52,053 nucleotides of DNA from Nemertoderma westbladi. Its lineage: Eukaryota; Xenacoelomorpha; Nemertodermatida; Nemertodermatidae. This document shows, piece by piece, positions 36,275 to 47,067 of this stretch. The stretch covers positions 1-52,053 of the forward strand of contig JAUCBJ010009001.1 of NCBI GenBank assembly GCA_032718475.1. The letters run 5' to 3'. Position 1 is the first letter of the stretch. Each line of letters opens with the position of its first letter. Both the position numbers and the translations under genes were made by a program. Below the pieces are notes generated by a model. The model saw only the letters and a list, made by a program, of their open reading frames with translations, had not been told where the DNA came from and made no database searches.

Positions 36275-39200
36275 TTACGTTATGGAGTCCCTAGATGTTT
36301 GAAGGATTAGGGAGGTGGTCGTGGGAAGAGAATCTTGCCTTCCACAGTTTCCGGAAAGTCCTCCATTCCCTTCCGATAAACACAAACGACCGACTGGGTG
36401 ATTGAGTCGCTGCATCCTGAATACAATTCCAGGTTTCCTCTTCGTCCTGGAATAGTGACGATAGAAACATCGCTCAAAGTATATGACGGCGTCACAAAGC
36501 TGATTCCAGGAGCTATAGTGGTCCGTCGCTCTCTGCAGGAGAGGTGAGAGTCCCTGCGAGACGTCTGATGTTCCAGAGCTCCAATCGCTCTCTCTGATCT
36601 TCATGAAGGATCCACTCGCGGAGGGGAGGCCCAGATCCACGGCGTCGTCCCTGGTAACATGTAATACCGACAGATCTATCCCGGGTTCAAATAACTCCGA
36701 TCCACCCGTCCGGGTTTCAGGTTCGACTTTCTCCGCTCCCTTGGCTGGTCTAATCTCAGTCGGAGTAAGATGGGGAGGCCATTCATTCTCCTTACTCAGG
36801 AAGTCGGGTTCACCTAACCGGTCTATAGTATCTGTCAGTTCTTGAGGAGTTGCTCCTCTGGAAGCGATGTCCGTTGGATTAAACTTCTTGGGGCAATATC
36901 TCCATTGATCTACATTGGAGCTAAGATTGTCATTATCTGAGGAGTGTGGTGTTCCCTCAGTTGGGTCGTCTCCCTCACTAGTATCATCTTCCCATTCACT
37001 CATCTGGCAGACGCGATCTTGAAGCAGTCTTTCCCTGAGCGTTCTACCGGAAGGTCCAGTAAGGTACCAACCTACTCTAGTTCTTACCGCATAGGTCTGT
37101 AGTGGCTGCGGTTGAGCAGGCCGTTTCTCTAATGTCTCCAGCGCCTCATGCGCGTTTTGGCCGATGAGTATTTGCACTCCAGGATAATCAGTCTGGAATC
37201 GAGGTATGTTAAGATGTTGGATGCTCTCATCCTCGTCCCAATTATAAAGGTCTGCTTGAGTAGTAGCGAAGTTCTTTATAGCCACCATTTTCACTGACCT
37301 GATGCTATGTTCTCCTAGTTCGTCCTGGGGGGTGGACAACTCACCTATATAATAGTCGGCAGCTACAGTAGAATTCCAAACCTGCATGATCCCTGACATG
37401 TTTAGCATGGTTCGGAACTTGGGTTGTCCAGCAAAGATGACTTCGGCTAGTTCTTTATCGATGAATGTTCCTGTGCTACCGGAGTCTAGGAGGGCGTTCA
37501 CTATATAGCTCTTCTGAGGTCCGTAGACCCGTAACTGGACTACAGGAAATTCTCGGATTCCTATATTGGAAGTTGGCGCTTTCCAAGATGGTTGTTGATC
37601 AGAAGTAGTTAAGGTAAGGTCGCTGTCTGTGTCTTCCTCATGCACGAGTACTCGATACACTGCGGTGGTGTTTATTAGGTAACAGGATTCGTTTTGGTCG
37701 GAGAACTCGTCCGTATAGAATCCTTCCATCTCAGATTGATCAGTGTCGTTCACATCACTGAATTGGACATGTAGTTCGGACTCACTTACCTGACTCGGGC
37801 TGTTTCGTTCGAATTCCGTGTGCAACAAGATATGATGTTTTGCGCCGCACTTTGCACACCTTGCGTCGGAGTTACAGGTTCGCCGTTGGTGTCCTCGTCT
37901 GAGGCAATTATAACACAACCGCTTATCCCACATGACTTCACGTCTATCCTTTAGTGATTTCCTCAGGAATTTATCACACGCATTTAAACGGTGGGGCCCG
38001 TCGCACAGCACACATTTCGGCTTGATGTTACTTACTTTAACCTGTGCTATGTGGTGCACACTGGTTCTTTCCTCGGGCTTTCTCACCTGAATTCTTTTAG
38101 GAGACGTAGGAAGGGTTTTTTGTACCGGTTCCCTTCTGTCATTGGGTCGAGACTTGGATTTACTTACCTGATCTTTAGGCATTTTATTGACATAAGATCT
38201 GTCAGTGTCTTTCCCGCTGTCCTCTCCTTGAGAAGTTTGGCTTTCACCGTCGTCGGTATAACATACTGGTGTTACCCTTCTCCTAGAAACGGGTTTCTCA
38301 CTTACCTTGTTTTCCAATGTCTTCTCTCTGGACTGCCTTAGGAGCTGTAATTTCACCTCGCTATCCAAGAATGACATGAGATCAGCCATGGTAGGGTCTC
38401 GTTGTTGTTGTTCCATCATATATAACACTTTCTTATCCCAGCGTGTACCTACTCCACCCTTCGGTAAAGCAGAAGCCACTGCTCTAATAACCATAGCACT
38501 CTGATACTCATGAGACTTACCTAGCCAATCTAATTGTCTGCAGATCTCCTGAATTTCATCGGAAAACTCTATAATCCCGCTGCTAATAAACTTTCGGGGC
38601 GCTACCAACTTTGCATACAAATACCCAGCTATGTTATTCCTATTACCATACCTGATGTTTAGTGTATCCCAAACTTGTCTTAATCCGTCTGGATGTCCAA
38701 TAAACCTTAACGCCATTAACTTGGGAGATCCTTCCAAGCACTCGATGAGGTATCTAAGTTTTTCTCCATTAGATAGTACGGAGTTCTGTATGTTATCTTT
38801 GTAATATTCATTAAAAGGTAACCATTTCATCTCATCTCCATTGAACTTAACGATCTCTCCCACCTTTACCGCTTGCCGGGCTTCGGTTCTAGCCATTTGA
38901 CGCGTAAAACTTTCTTGGGCCATCGTGCTATTTAATATCGAGTTATCGGCATATAAATTTCTCGGATTATGATCAGTTCTATATGGAATATCATTATCAA
39001 CAGGTCTATAATTACCCTTAATAGGGTTCACTATAGGAGTTTCTACTTCGCTAGCAGTATAAATGCGTGTAGGCTCCACACCTTGCGCATGCGATACTTC
39101 AGACCTAACAGGTTGACACATTGTTACAGAGGGTGGTGGTATACCTTTTTGAGTATTTACTAATTTATCGCGTTCTAGCGCGATACTTTGCTGCACTTCT

Positions 39201-41257
39201 TGCAACTCTAGCCTACTTTCCCTTACTGTGCCCTTGAACTGCTGGACAGTCTCCTGCATCTGTCCGAGCAGGATATCCATCCCCCGCCGTCTCTCGTCCA
39301 CCCATTCGACCGCCGAAGCGGGAGTCGCCAACGTTGTAGCGGGCGGACGAGGGACAACGGGCGACAAATTATGAATATTTCGCTCGGGGTCCAGGACCTG
39401 AACTGTCTCTGGGGCAGTTCTACGGGGCACAGGTAGCTTAGTGCTATGCAGAGGGAATTTAGAAGTAGTTTCAGGGAGCACAGGTGTGTCTATCACCGAA
39501 GGGGTGATTTCAAGAACAGGCCTAATTATTTCAGGCTCATCTACTATAGTAGGGAGTCTTTCTATTTTAATTATTTGGTCTGTGGGCTCTGTACTACCTA
39601 AGTTGGTGTTATTTAGTTGCCTTCTAACAGCTGGAGGCAAATCAGGCAATTTCTGACGGTGGAATGTTCTTTTACGTCTACTTAGACGAGATCTATTTCC
39701 CTTGCCTTCAGTATCGGTGGTATCGCCTTCCTCAGATGATGTATATCCCTGTCTTTTGGGAGTAGATCTATTCATCATCTGCATATTACTAGCTGTTAAC
39801 TGTTTACTTATGCAGTCTTGATTCTCCTGAATGTTTTCCAATTCTAATTGGATGGTTTCTTCAGCCGCCCTCCGTTCTGCTTCTGCTACTGCTATTTTTC
39901 TTTCCGCTTCGGCCGCAGCTGCCGCTTTTGCCTCTGCCGCTGCCGCCTTTGCCTCTGCCGCTGCCTCTGCTGCTGCCGCTTTTGCCTCGGCCGCTGCCTC
40001 TGCCGCTACCGCTTTTGCCTCGGCCGCTGCCTCTGCCGCTTTTCTATCCGCTTCTGCCGCTGCCACTGCCGCTGCTGCTGTCTTTCTATCTTCTATACGT
40101 TTTTTCTTTACTTGTTCTTCTTGGACTCGTGTCAGGCGGAGTTGTTCATCAAATTTAGCCTGATTCGCAGCCCTCATTTCCACATCGATGGCATCCAACA
40201 CAAGCTTGGTTCCTTCGCTATTAGGGTTAAGTCCATCTAACCTTCTCCTCAACTCGTCATCACCTAAAAAACGCTGATAGTCTGACAGATAGATGTCAAT
40301 GGCATCTCTCTTATGTGGTTTCTCTGCCGTCGCTTCACTTTCCACTTGGGAAAAAGTGGCGTCTGTTGATTCTCCATGGGTTGATCGCTCCTCCAGCTGA
40401 GCTTTCCACTGAGCTGTTCCTTGAACCTGGAGATTCACCCTTTGAAACCAAGTCTTTACGGCGACTTGCAACGACGTGTCTTGTCTTCGTTTAGAAGCTT
40501 CCTCAAAGGCTGATAAGATTAGCCTGATTCGTAGAATTCTTTCTCTAACTTGATAAAGCAGCAATCCCTGCTCTTGAGGTCCTTGAGGTTGTTGAAACAG
40601 TTGTTCTTTTAATCGCTCTATAGAGCTGAAGAATCCCTGTGCGTATCCGGCTGCGGACCTCTTCCACACAGCTGGATCGATGGTTTCCTTGGCTACTCCC
40701 ATCCGGTGTATGTCTTCCCAGGCAGCTTCTGATAAATCAAACGGGAGTCCGGGTCCGGGGAAGTTCCATTGCGACTCGACAATAGACTTCAGTTCTTCAC
40801 TCGTGTATCCCGCATAACTATCTCTAGTTGACCGTTGACTTCTCGCCCAATCGATCTGGTGTTCTTCCACCGCGATCAATAACCTAGTGAGTACGGCTGC
40901 AGGAAGGATGAGAAGGGGATCCGTATAAACCGCATCCGTCATCTCTGCTCCGCGCTCGGGTGTCAGCTCTACAGTATCCTCACTACTGGAGCTGCTGGGC
41001 TGCTGAGGAATAAGTTCTTGACTAGCGGGTTGTTGCTGGTCCGCTGCTTCTTGGTCCCGCTTGACCTCAGCTCGGGTGCCTATGATAGACCTACGATGTT
41101 GGACTAGCCTAGGTTCTGTTATTACTACTGGAGGGATGACCTTCCTCACAGTGGGAGGTGAACTGAACTTACGACCAGACGGTTGTACGTCTCTATCTGA
41201 GTCGCAGATAGTTACATCTAATAAACTGTCTGACAGGTTCTGCTTAGTATCAGACAT
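36275..41257 (-). CDS. BEL/Pao gag-protease polyprotein with in-frame loss of RT/RNase H
   Basis: 1660 codons from ATG at 41257. An acidic, Gln/Ser-rich N-terminus is followed by an Ala/Glu/Lys coiled-coil stretch (about residues 385-460, AEAAAEAKAAA repeats). A DUF1759-type capsid region spans about 805-970 (KFNGDEMKWLPFNEYY, YLYAKLVAPRKF). Zinc knuckles lie at about 1080-1150 (CVLCDGPHRLNAC, CYNCLRRGHQRRTC, CAKCGAKHH). A DUF1758-type aspartic protease is centred near 1257 (ALLDSGSTGTFID) and runs to TRVGWYLTGPSG near 1390. About 60 residues later comes QWRYCPKKFNPTDIASRG, a sequence that in autonomous BEL/Pao elements follows RNase H. The roughly 700 residues of RT and RNase H are therefore absent while the frame is kept. 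YSSWNQLCDAVIYFERCFY resembles the pre-integrase region; after it the frame loses similarity and stops. It could still make Gag and protease. Confidence 0.88.
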   Translation of the reverse strand: MSDTKQNLSDSLLDVTICDSDRDVQPSGRKFSSPPTVRKVIPPVVITEPRLVQHRRSIIGTRAEVKRDQEAADQQQPASQELIPQQPSSSSSEDTVELTPERGAEMTDAVYTDPLLILPAAVLTRLLIAVEEHQIDWARSQRSTRDSYAGYTSEELKSIVESQWNFPGPGLPFDLSEAAWEDIHRMGVAKETIDPAVWKRSAAGYAQGFFSSIERLKEQLFQQPQGPQEQGLLLYQVRERILRIRLILSAFEEASKRRQDTSLQVAVKTWFQRVNLQVQGTAQWKAQLEERSTHGESTDATFSQVESEATAEKPHKRDAIDIYLSDYQRFLGDDELRRRLDGLNPNSEGTKLVLDAIDVEMRAANQAKFDEQLRLTRVQEEQVKKKRIEDRKTAAAAVAAAEADRKAAEAAAEAKAVAAEAAAEAKAAAAEAAAEAKAAAAEAKAAAAAEAERKIAVAEAERRAAEETIQLELENIQENQDCISKQLTASNMQMMNRSTPKRQGYTSSEEGDTTDTEGKGNRSRLSRRKRTFHRQKLPDLPPAVRRQLNNTNLGSTEPTDQIIKIERLPTIVDEPEIIRPVLEITPSVIDTPVLPETTSKFPLHSTKLPVPRRTAPETVQVLDPERNIHNLSPVVPRPPATTLATPASAVEWVDERRRGMDILLGQMQETVQQFKGTVRESRLELQEVQQSIALERDKLVNTQKGIPPPSVTMCQPVRSEVSHAQGVEPTRIYTASEVETPIVNPIKGNYRPVDNDIPYRTDHNPRNLYADNSILNSTMAQESFTRQMARTEARQAVKVGEIVKFNGDEMKWLPFNEYYKDNIQNSVLSNGEKLRYLIECLEGSPKLMALRFIGHPDGLRQVWDTLNIRYGNRNNIAGYLYAKLVAPRKFISSGIIEFSDEIQEICRQLDWLGKSHEYQSAMVIRAVASALPKGGVGTRWDKKVLYMMEQQQRDPTMADLMSFLDSEVKLQLLRQSREKTLENKVSEKPVSRRRVTPVCYTDDGESQTSQGEDSGKDTDRSYVNKMPKDQVSKSKSRPNDRREPVQKTLPTSPKRIQVRKPEERTSVHHIAQVKVSNIKPKCVLCDGPHRLNACDKFLRKSLKDRREVMWDKRLCYNCLRRGHQRRTCNSDARCAKCGAKHHILLHTEFERNSPSQVSESELHVQFSDVNDTDQSEMEGFYTDEFSDQNESCYLINTTAVYRVLVHEEDTDSDLTLTTSDQQPSWKAPTSNIGIREFPVVQLRVYGPQKSYIVNALLDSGSTGTFIDKELAEVIFAGQPKFRTMLNMSGIMQVWNSTVAADYYIGELSTPQDELGEHSIRSVKMVAIKNFATTQADLYNWDEDESIQHLNIPRFQTDYPGVQILIGQNAHEALETLEKRPAQPQPLQTYAVRTRVGWYLTGPSGRTLRERLLQDRVCQMSEWEDDTSEGDDPTEGTPHSSDNDNLSSNVDQWRYCPKKFNPTDIASRGATPQELTDTIDRLGEPDFLSKENEWPPHLTPTEIRPAKGAEKVEPETRTGGSELFEPGIDLSVLHVTRDDAVDLGLPSASGSFMKIRESDWSSGTSDVSQGLSPLLQRATDHYSSWNQLCDAVIYFERCFYRHYSRTKRKPGIVFRMQRLNHPVGRLCLSEGNGGLSGNCGRQDSLPTTTSLILQTSRDSIT

Positions 41258-41392
41258 GACTATGTATACCGTTGAATGTCTACTGCTGTATTACAGTCTG
41301 AGTAAGTCTAGTAACTCAGTATTAACTACTAGCCTAGTAATTAATTACCGGTACTGCTACTCAGTGTAGCGTGATATATAATATATTAGAAT

Positions 41393-41640
41393 ACCGGTAT
41401 GCTTATAGTATATATAAGTATTATTACAGACTAGGTTTATCTCAGAATACTGGTATAATTTTAGCACAAATATATATAAATATATAATAGGCCTATCGGG
41501 AATACCGGTATACAGCTTACAATTTGTAGTATATATAATTCTGGACTAGAATTAATTACAAGTACCGGTATAATTTCAGCCTAAATTTACAGAAATAAAG
41601 ATAATAGGCCTATCGTAAATACCGGTATATCAATTATTTT
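41393..41640. repeat. 115-bp diverged tandem duplication in the leader
   Basis: Two copies, each with GGTATAATTT, then ATAATAGGCCTATCG and AATACCGGTATA, offset by 115 bases (41452 versus 41567). Confidence 0.75.
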
Positions 41641-42564
41641 AAATAATTGAATTTCTGAACTTTAGGGTTACTTTACTTACTTTATTACCGTTATTTGAAC
41701 AGTAGTCCAACTGATATTGAGACCTAATTGTTGTATGGCAGGCCTACTATTTATAAATCGTTAGATTTGATTTATAATATATATATACCCGTTTTAATGG
41801 GTTTTGTCAATATTTGAAATAAATGTTATTATTTCTGGGGAGTAATCACTACACAAAGCGGTGCGCTTTCAGTGAAGTGTTACTTATAGGACACTAAAAC
41901 AAATAATTCTAATTTACCTAAGTTACTTAATACTACAAATTACGTACGATTCGGGTTGAGATTACAATCTCTAAATAAACACAAAAATTTACAAAAAACA
42001 CAAAATACTAATTTTTAGGGTATTTTTACAAGAAGTCTACAAACCAGTCTAACAAAGGGTTAGAATCTGGTTATTACAACGGACAGGGTACTACGGTATT
42101 TGAAATAATAAGTAGTAGTAAGTACACTGCGTTGTCCAGATAGGAAAATACCACCGCCTGGCGACCTATAGCCGTATCGCTATAGGTTCTACGTTATGTA
42201 TCACGGAGTGTTCCTACCTAGAAGTTAATAGAGCTAATCGAACGTGCCTATCAACCACTTTACAACACAAATATAATGCCTACACTAATTACTTTCAGAA
42301 AGCACTGTACACTAAACCCTAAATTAGGTACGAGTACTTGTACAACAGATAATCAGTAGTTAAATATACTTGAACAGCTAAAAGAACCACGGCATCTGCT
42401 GGAGTGACCGATGCACAAAATCACCAGTCTTTACCTACGCCAAACAGCCCGTGTAGTACCGGGGTTAATTTAACTATAACGGTATGTATAACAAACACAA
42501 TTACTGTAGGAACAAACTTGGGGAATGAATGTTGCGGATAATCGCATAAACTCTGAATAATAAA

Positions 42565-43140
42565 TATTACGCTACGCGTACAAACTACTCAAACAAAATG
42601 CAGACCGAACACTGACAGACTACCATCAAGCCTAAACAAACTACGGTATATGCATACTCCGAAATGATTAGGGAGTATGCGCTCTAACCCAGTAGTGCGA
42701 CTTATTCTTTAGTTGGGGGTTTACCTTACAGCGTTCGCTGCCCCTACTTCCTAACCGTACTTAATCAGACAAATGATCTACACACACTGCAATCCGTTCA
42801 GACCTAATAACAGCCAGACAACTATCCAGCCTACAAATTATCTAAATAAAATTATACGCTACCCGTACAGACTTACACAAACAAAGTACAGACTAAACGA
42901 TGGCAGACTACTCTCAAGCCTAAATAAACCGCAGGACATGCAGACTCCGAAATGATTAGGGAGTATGCGCTCTAACCCAGTAGTGCGACTTATTCTTTAG
43001 TTGGGGGTTTACCTTACAGCGTTCGCTGCCCCTACTGCCTAATCGTACTTAATCGGACAGGTGATCTACACACACTGCAATTCGTTCGGACTTAACAGCA
43101 ATCAGACAACAGCTCAGCCTACAAATCGTCTGTACAATCT
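42565..43140. repeat. 288-bp tandem duplication in the leader
   Basis: GAAATGATTAGGGAGTATGC starts at 42661 and again at 42949. About 90 bases after each are nearly identical, through TTTAGTTGGGGGTTTACC and GCGTTCGCTGCCCC. Similarity extends with more mismatches to roughly 42565 and 43140. It lies in the 5' leader, where packaging signals usually sit. Confidence 0.85.
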
Positions 43141-43414
43141 GATCAGGCTTACACGTCTTCTGTTCAATACTGGCCTACAAACAAATAAAATTTGACAGAA
43201 ACAAGTAAAATCTCAACAAAAAACCAGGGCTGCAGTCCCTGATTAATTATTAAGGCCTACCGGTATATAATTATCAAAATCGAATAATACTGCTGTACCT
43301 ATACTGCTGTAGGTACCGGTCCGGATGATCAGGCAGTCAGGCCTACTGGTTACCGATCGACCGGTACTTTCAACTAGATTGCTTACACCGCAATCCAGAA
43401 GCAATATCCTTTAA

Positions 43415-44573
43415 TGTTCGCGCTTTTGGCAGTTTAATCCACCAAATTAAGATGTCTTCTAGATATTAAATCGGTTTTTAGTCTATGACAAGTATTTGAT
43501 TCACTACACTAGTCGAAACCAATCTGTGCGCGATCATTCACCCGCTGGATATTCCCGGGAGATTGGGTTCGACGGTTTAATTTTATTGCTATGTAAGCCT
43601 AATGTATTATTCGACTGACAGTATTATATAATCTCTGACAATATTATTCACCTTCGGGAATATTAACAGTTCCTTTAGGACGTGGCGCTTTATCTATATA
43701 AACAGAGTTATGACTTAAACTACTCACAACGATATGGCTCAATTATAATTCACATATATGGCGCATTCTTTAGGAATTGCTTCTTTAACAGACTCACTCA
43801 TACACAATGCTGCACAATACTGCACACTAATCTGCCAATCTTCACTGATTTTAGTCACATATAAAAGGAACACAGACTGACTCGTGTAGGGTCTATCAAA
43901 TAACATTAGATTCACTTCAAACCACTTCAACATAAGTCACAATCGTTATTGGTAACCTTTCTCTCTTACCTTCGGTAGATCAAGAATATTGGGTTTCGGG
44001 GTTATTTATCGTTATTCCAAATATAATAATTCATCAACCATATTATGAAGAACTGACAGTAAATAGCAGTATAAAACAACAATGAAAACACTGATTGTTA
44101 TGAGTTTGCAATGTTTCAGCAGTCAGTATGTATGATCAGTTAGCAGTGAGATATTTACAGTTAAAGGATATATGTCCTTATAATTAAACCTACTAGTGTA
44201 AGACTAGTATGGGCAAAAACATAACACTGAACTACTGAGTTTCTGTATATACCTCCAACACAGAGACAACAAACGCTCTGATTGGTCAACCTGAACAACG
44301 AGAGAACAAAGAAACAAAGAAACGTCGACGTGGCAATATCAGCTGCTAGCCGTCGTCATGGTAGCGACACTGTTTTCAAGAGTATCGAGCTTTTACGTCA
44401 CAGATTGTGGATTATGTCCTCTAAAGTACAAATACAGTACAAATACATAAGAAATGACTTTTATGTCCTCTAAAACACCAGTACAGCAAGGACACGGCCC
44501 TTTTATGCCTGGCAAACCAACTACAGAGTACTTTAAGGGAAAATAACCGGCTAATTACGCAAAAGCTTTTACA
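43415..44573 (-). repeat. 5' LTR of the BEL/Pao-like element
   Basis: About 1159 bases with ATGTTCGCGC at the left and GCAAAAGCTTTTACA at the right. The gag-proximal two thirds match the 3' LTR closely. The outer part (about 44205-44560), corresponding to U3 with the promoter, has a different sequence from its partner. Confidence 0.8.
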
Positions 44574-46699
44574 CCAGCCAAGTGAATGTCCTGGACCGTA
44601 ATTGGTTGTATTCTAGCTTGTTGACCAGGGGAACTATCCAACCAGGGATTATCTTTTCTACCAGTTAGGCTATTAAAGATATTATAATAAAAAAATGTGA
44701 CTATGATATGGAAAAAAACACCATAGCACAAAAAGTATAAATGATGAAAAATATATTTTGTAACCGTCAGAAAGCCAATTAAATTCTAGGAAAAGTCAAT
44801 GAATTTCATAATAATACATAAAAATCATCATGATGAATTTCTAAAAATAAAAAGTGTTGGGCAGATTCTGCCCAACCCCAGGTGGAATATGGTTAAATTA
44901 TTAATTTAATTATTCAAAGAAGACCATGTCAGCCTACCTACTTCATTATATATATTATAGGCATAAATTATTTTAGGAAGAAATATTTATTTTTTAATAG
45001 CCTCGATCTGATACAAACATTTAATTTCAAATTATCAATTAATTTTACGAAATAATATAATATAATGACTAAGAAAATGAAGATATATTTCTTTAACTTA
45101 ATACACGTCATGAATATTAAATTATAATGTTAGCACAAAAGTAAGCATAAAGTAATATAAAGTAAATATATAGATAGAGTAACAGGAAGTAACATGAAGT
45201 AATTTGATATATTTTTTTATTATAATAGAAACCCCGGTGGATAATGGATAAGGGATCCGGTTTAGTGTATACATATTTTTTCTATGCATAAAATAAAAAA
45301 TATTATTATAAATAAACCTAGATCGACCTCAAAAAAAATTCATGTATCACTTTATCACTAGCTTTCAATATAATATGTATATATTTTCCAAGTGTGGAAA
45401 ACCAACTATTTATAAATTACACACCTTTAAAATAATAAACAAATTTAAAATTATATAAACACAATTTAATACAAACACTGGAAAACAAGATCAGGGAAAT
45501 ATACAAACTTTTTAAATAGTGTTTTTACAGTATTTTAAATTTTTTTAATAATTTATAAATATATGGTTTTCTTCAGTTAAAAAAGATGTTACTACATATT
45601 ATATTGAAAGCTAGTGATATATGATTTTTTTCCTGAGGTCGATCTAGGTTTATTTAAAATAATATATTATTTTATTTAATTATAACCGAATTACTCTTAC
45701 TCCATGTTATATTATTACTAAATTGTTTATACAGTATATTATTGTTCCTAATTTATTTATTTATATGTTATTTATTTATTTGTTACTTTATTTTATTTGT
45801 TACTTATTTGTTAGTTATTTTATTTATAATTTATAACATTATATATCAACTAATACTTACCAACAGAAAGTTGTTTTGTTCCAATATCGTTTGACTCCAT
45901 AAAGTCTCTAATAGACTTTGTAATGTCGTCGGCACTTCGAGACGCTGGTGTGACATGTCCCAGGTATTCTGTATTCCGTTCCTCAATAAGCGATATATGC
46001 TCCTTCTTAGTGAGATTCCCTCATTCATTTAATGGTTTGTTATCTTTCCTTCCGTCAAAGAATAAACTAACAGAGCTAACCGGTATTGATAGCTAGTACA
46101 GTAAAGTCACCAAATTACGGAGTGTGCTATTTGCACTCAGTGTACCTGAGCGCACTAACTAGCACCAGCTCACACCTGTATGTAAATCGTGCAGGTCAAC
46201 TGTGGGGTATCTGTCTGGATCCGAGATATTTTGCTCCTAAATTTAATGTCACGTGTCATGTAATAAAAACTTCACACTGATCTACGGTCTTACAGAGAGC
46301 AAAGGCGTCGCATGAAGACTTACCTCTGGCATGGGCAGTCTCAGGCTGTCGAATCATGTTCTAACTGTGCGTGGGCGATTAGTGTGGGTCCCTTATGCGT
46401 TTGCAGGCATTCCTCCCCCCTTGCGTTGCTGTCACCTAAGGATTTAGGCAGCCATTTGTCTAATGTTCGGCCATCGTCAAGATGGATACGTCAAAACTAC
46501 ATGCTAGAGTTTTTAGTATATTTTAACGTAAAATCGAAAATACAAAACTAACATTTACCAAATAATAAATTTTAAAGTTTAAACTAATGATAAGTAAATT
46601 TACAATAATAAGTAGAAGTGACGTAGTTTACATTTAACAAGTGATAACTAAAGGACTACTACTACTAGGATCGGCATGCTGCATTGCAGCTGCATTTTT
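44574..46699. other. AT-rich intergenic DNA without a recognised gene
   Basis: Contains a 21-base palindrome at 44856-44876 (GTTGGGCAGA, T, then its complement) and the fold-back element at 45290-45680, both apart from any ORF. Short open frames at 45846-46551 have no recognisable similarity or composition bias. No RNA gene seen. Confidence 0.5.
45290..45680. mobile_element. Fold-back (MITE-like) element with long inverted arms
   Basis: The left arm (from about 45290) contains AATAAACCTAGATCGACCTC (45311-45330) and TAGCTTTCAATATAATATGT. The right arm (45592-45656 and beyond) carries their reverse complements. Weaker pairing continues inward (AACTATTTATAAATT against AATTTATAAATATATGG), so nearly the whole 390 bases can fold on itself. 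There is no coding capacity. A non-autonomous DNA transposon is the simplest reading; target duplications are not clear in the AT-rich flanks. Confidence 0.75.
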
Positions 46700-47067
46700 A
46701 AGATTGCTGTGCCGGCTTATCGACAAAATTGCACCGCCACAACTCCCTATCAAAAAAATGATGGAAAAAGCCGAAAAGCGATGGAATGGCAGAAAAGCCA
46801 ACCAACCACCAAGGTTAAGGCTGAATCACCAGCCGATCGCCTCAATGGTTGGAAAGCCCACTTTGAAAAGCTCCTCAATAATGACAGGGTATTGCCTGAT
46901 AACTTTATAGAAGTAAGTGTCTGAGTCTGTACTACCAGATATTCCCATTGGCGATATCTCCTTTGCAGAAGTGAAGGCTGCTGCAAAGAGCATTAAGACC
47001 AATCGTGCCAGTGGAGTAGATGGTGTTCCCCCTGAGGTCTTTAAAATACCTGAGTGTTTAAAGCTCA
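46700..47067 (+). mobile_element. Fragment of an RTE-like LINE
   Basis: Plus-strand coding traces in two frames: WKAHFEKLLNN (ending at a stop near 46922), then IPIGDISFAEVKAAAKSIKT and NRASGVDGVPPEVFK (46950-47045). These correspond to the linker and first RT blocks of RTE-type LINEs, equivalent to WKNHFSNLLG and NNKASGLDEIPAEVWK of the minus-strand copy at 26-28 kb. The similarity is moderate, so it is probably another family. Similarity stops near 47067, before any catalytic RT motif. Confidence 0.8.

Larger units (their letters stand above)
41258..43414 (-). other. Long 5' leader of the LTR element
   Basis: 2.2 kb between the 5' LTR and the gag start, with no credible ORF. It is rich in short palindromes such as ATACCGGTAT and TAGGCCTA and contains two tandem duplications listed separately. 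The base just inside the LTR does not begin with the TGG expected of a tRNA primer site, so the priming site is not identified. Confidence 0.55.
32016..44573 (-). mobile_element. BEL/Pao-like LTR retrotransposon lacking reverse transcriptase and integrase
   Basis: Two direct repeats with TGT...ACA ends (32016-33209 and 43415-44573) bracket 10.2 kb of minus-strand sequence that holds a gag-protease ORF. A purine-rich tract (GGGAGCGG in minus-strand reading) abuts the 3' LTR at 33210-33217, as expected for a polypurine tract. DUF1759-type gag, three zinc knuckles and a DSGST protease identify the BEL/Pao class. No RT, RNase H core or integrase core is found. I see no clear primer binding site beside the 5' LTR and no matching target-site duplication outside the LTRs. 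Confidence 0.85.

Noticed and set aside
39831-40163. Plus-strand Ala/Ser-rich or Pro/Leu-rich proteins
   Set aside because: They are opposite-strand shadows of the Ala/Glu/Lys coiled-coil segment of the gag ORF.
44856-44876. Hairpin as a transcription terminator
   Set aside because: A perfect 10-base inverted repeat, but in a eukaryotic intergenic region without an adjacent gene, so there is no basis for a terminator.
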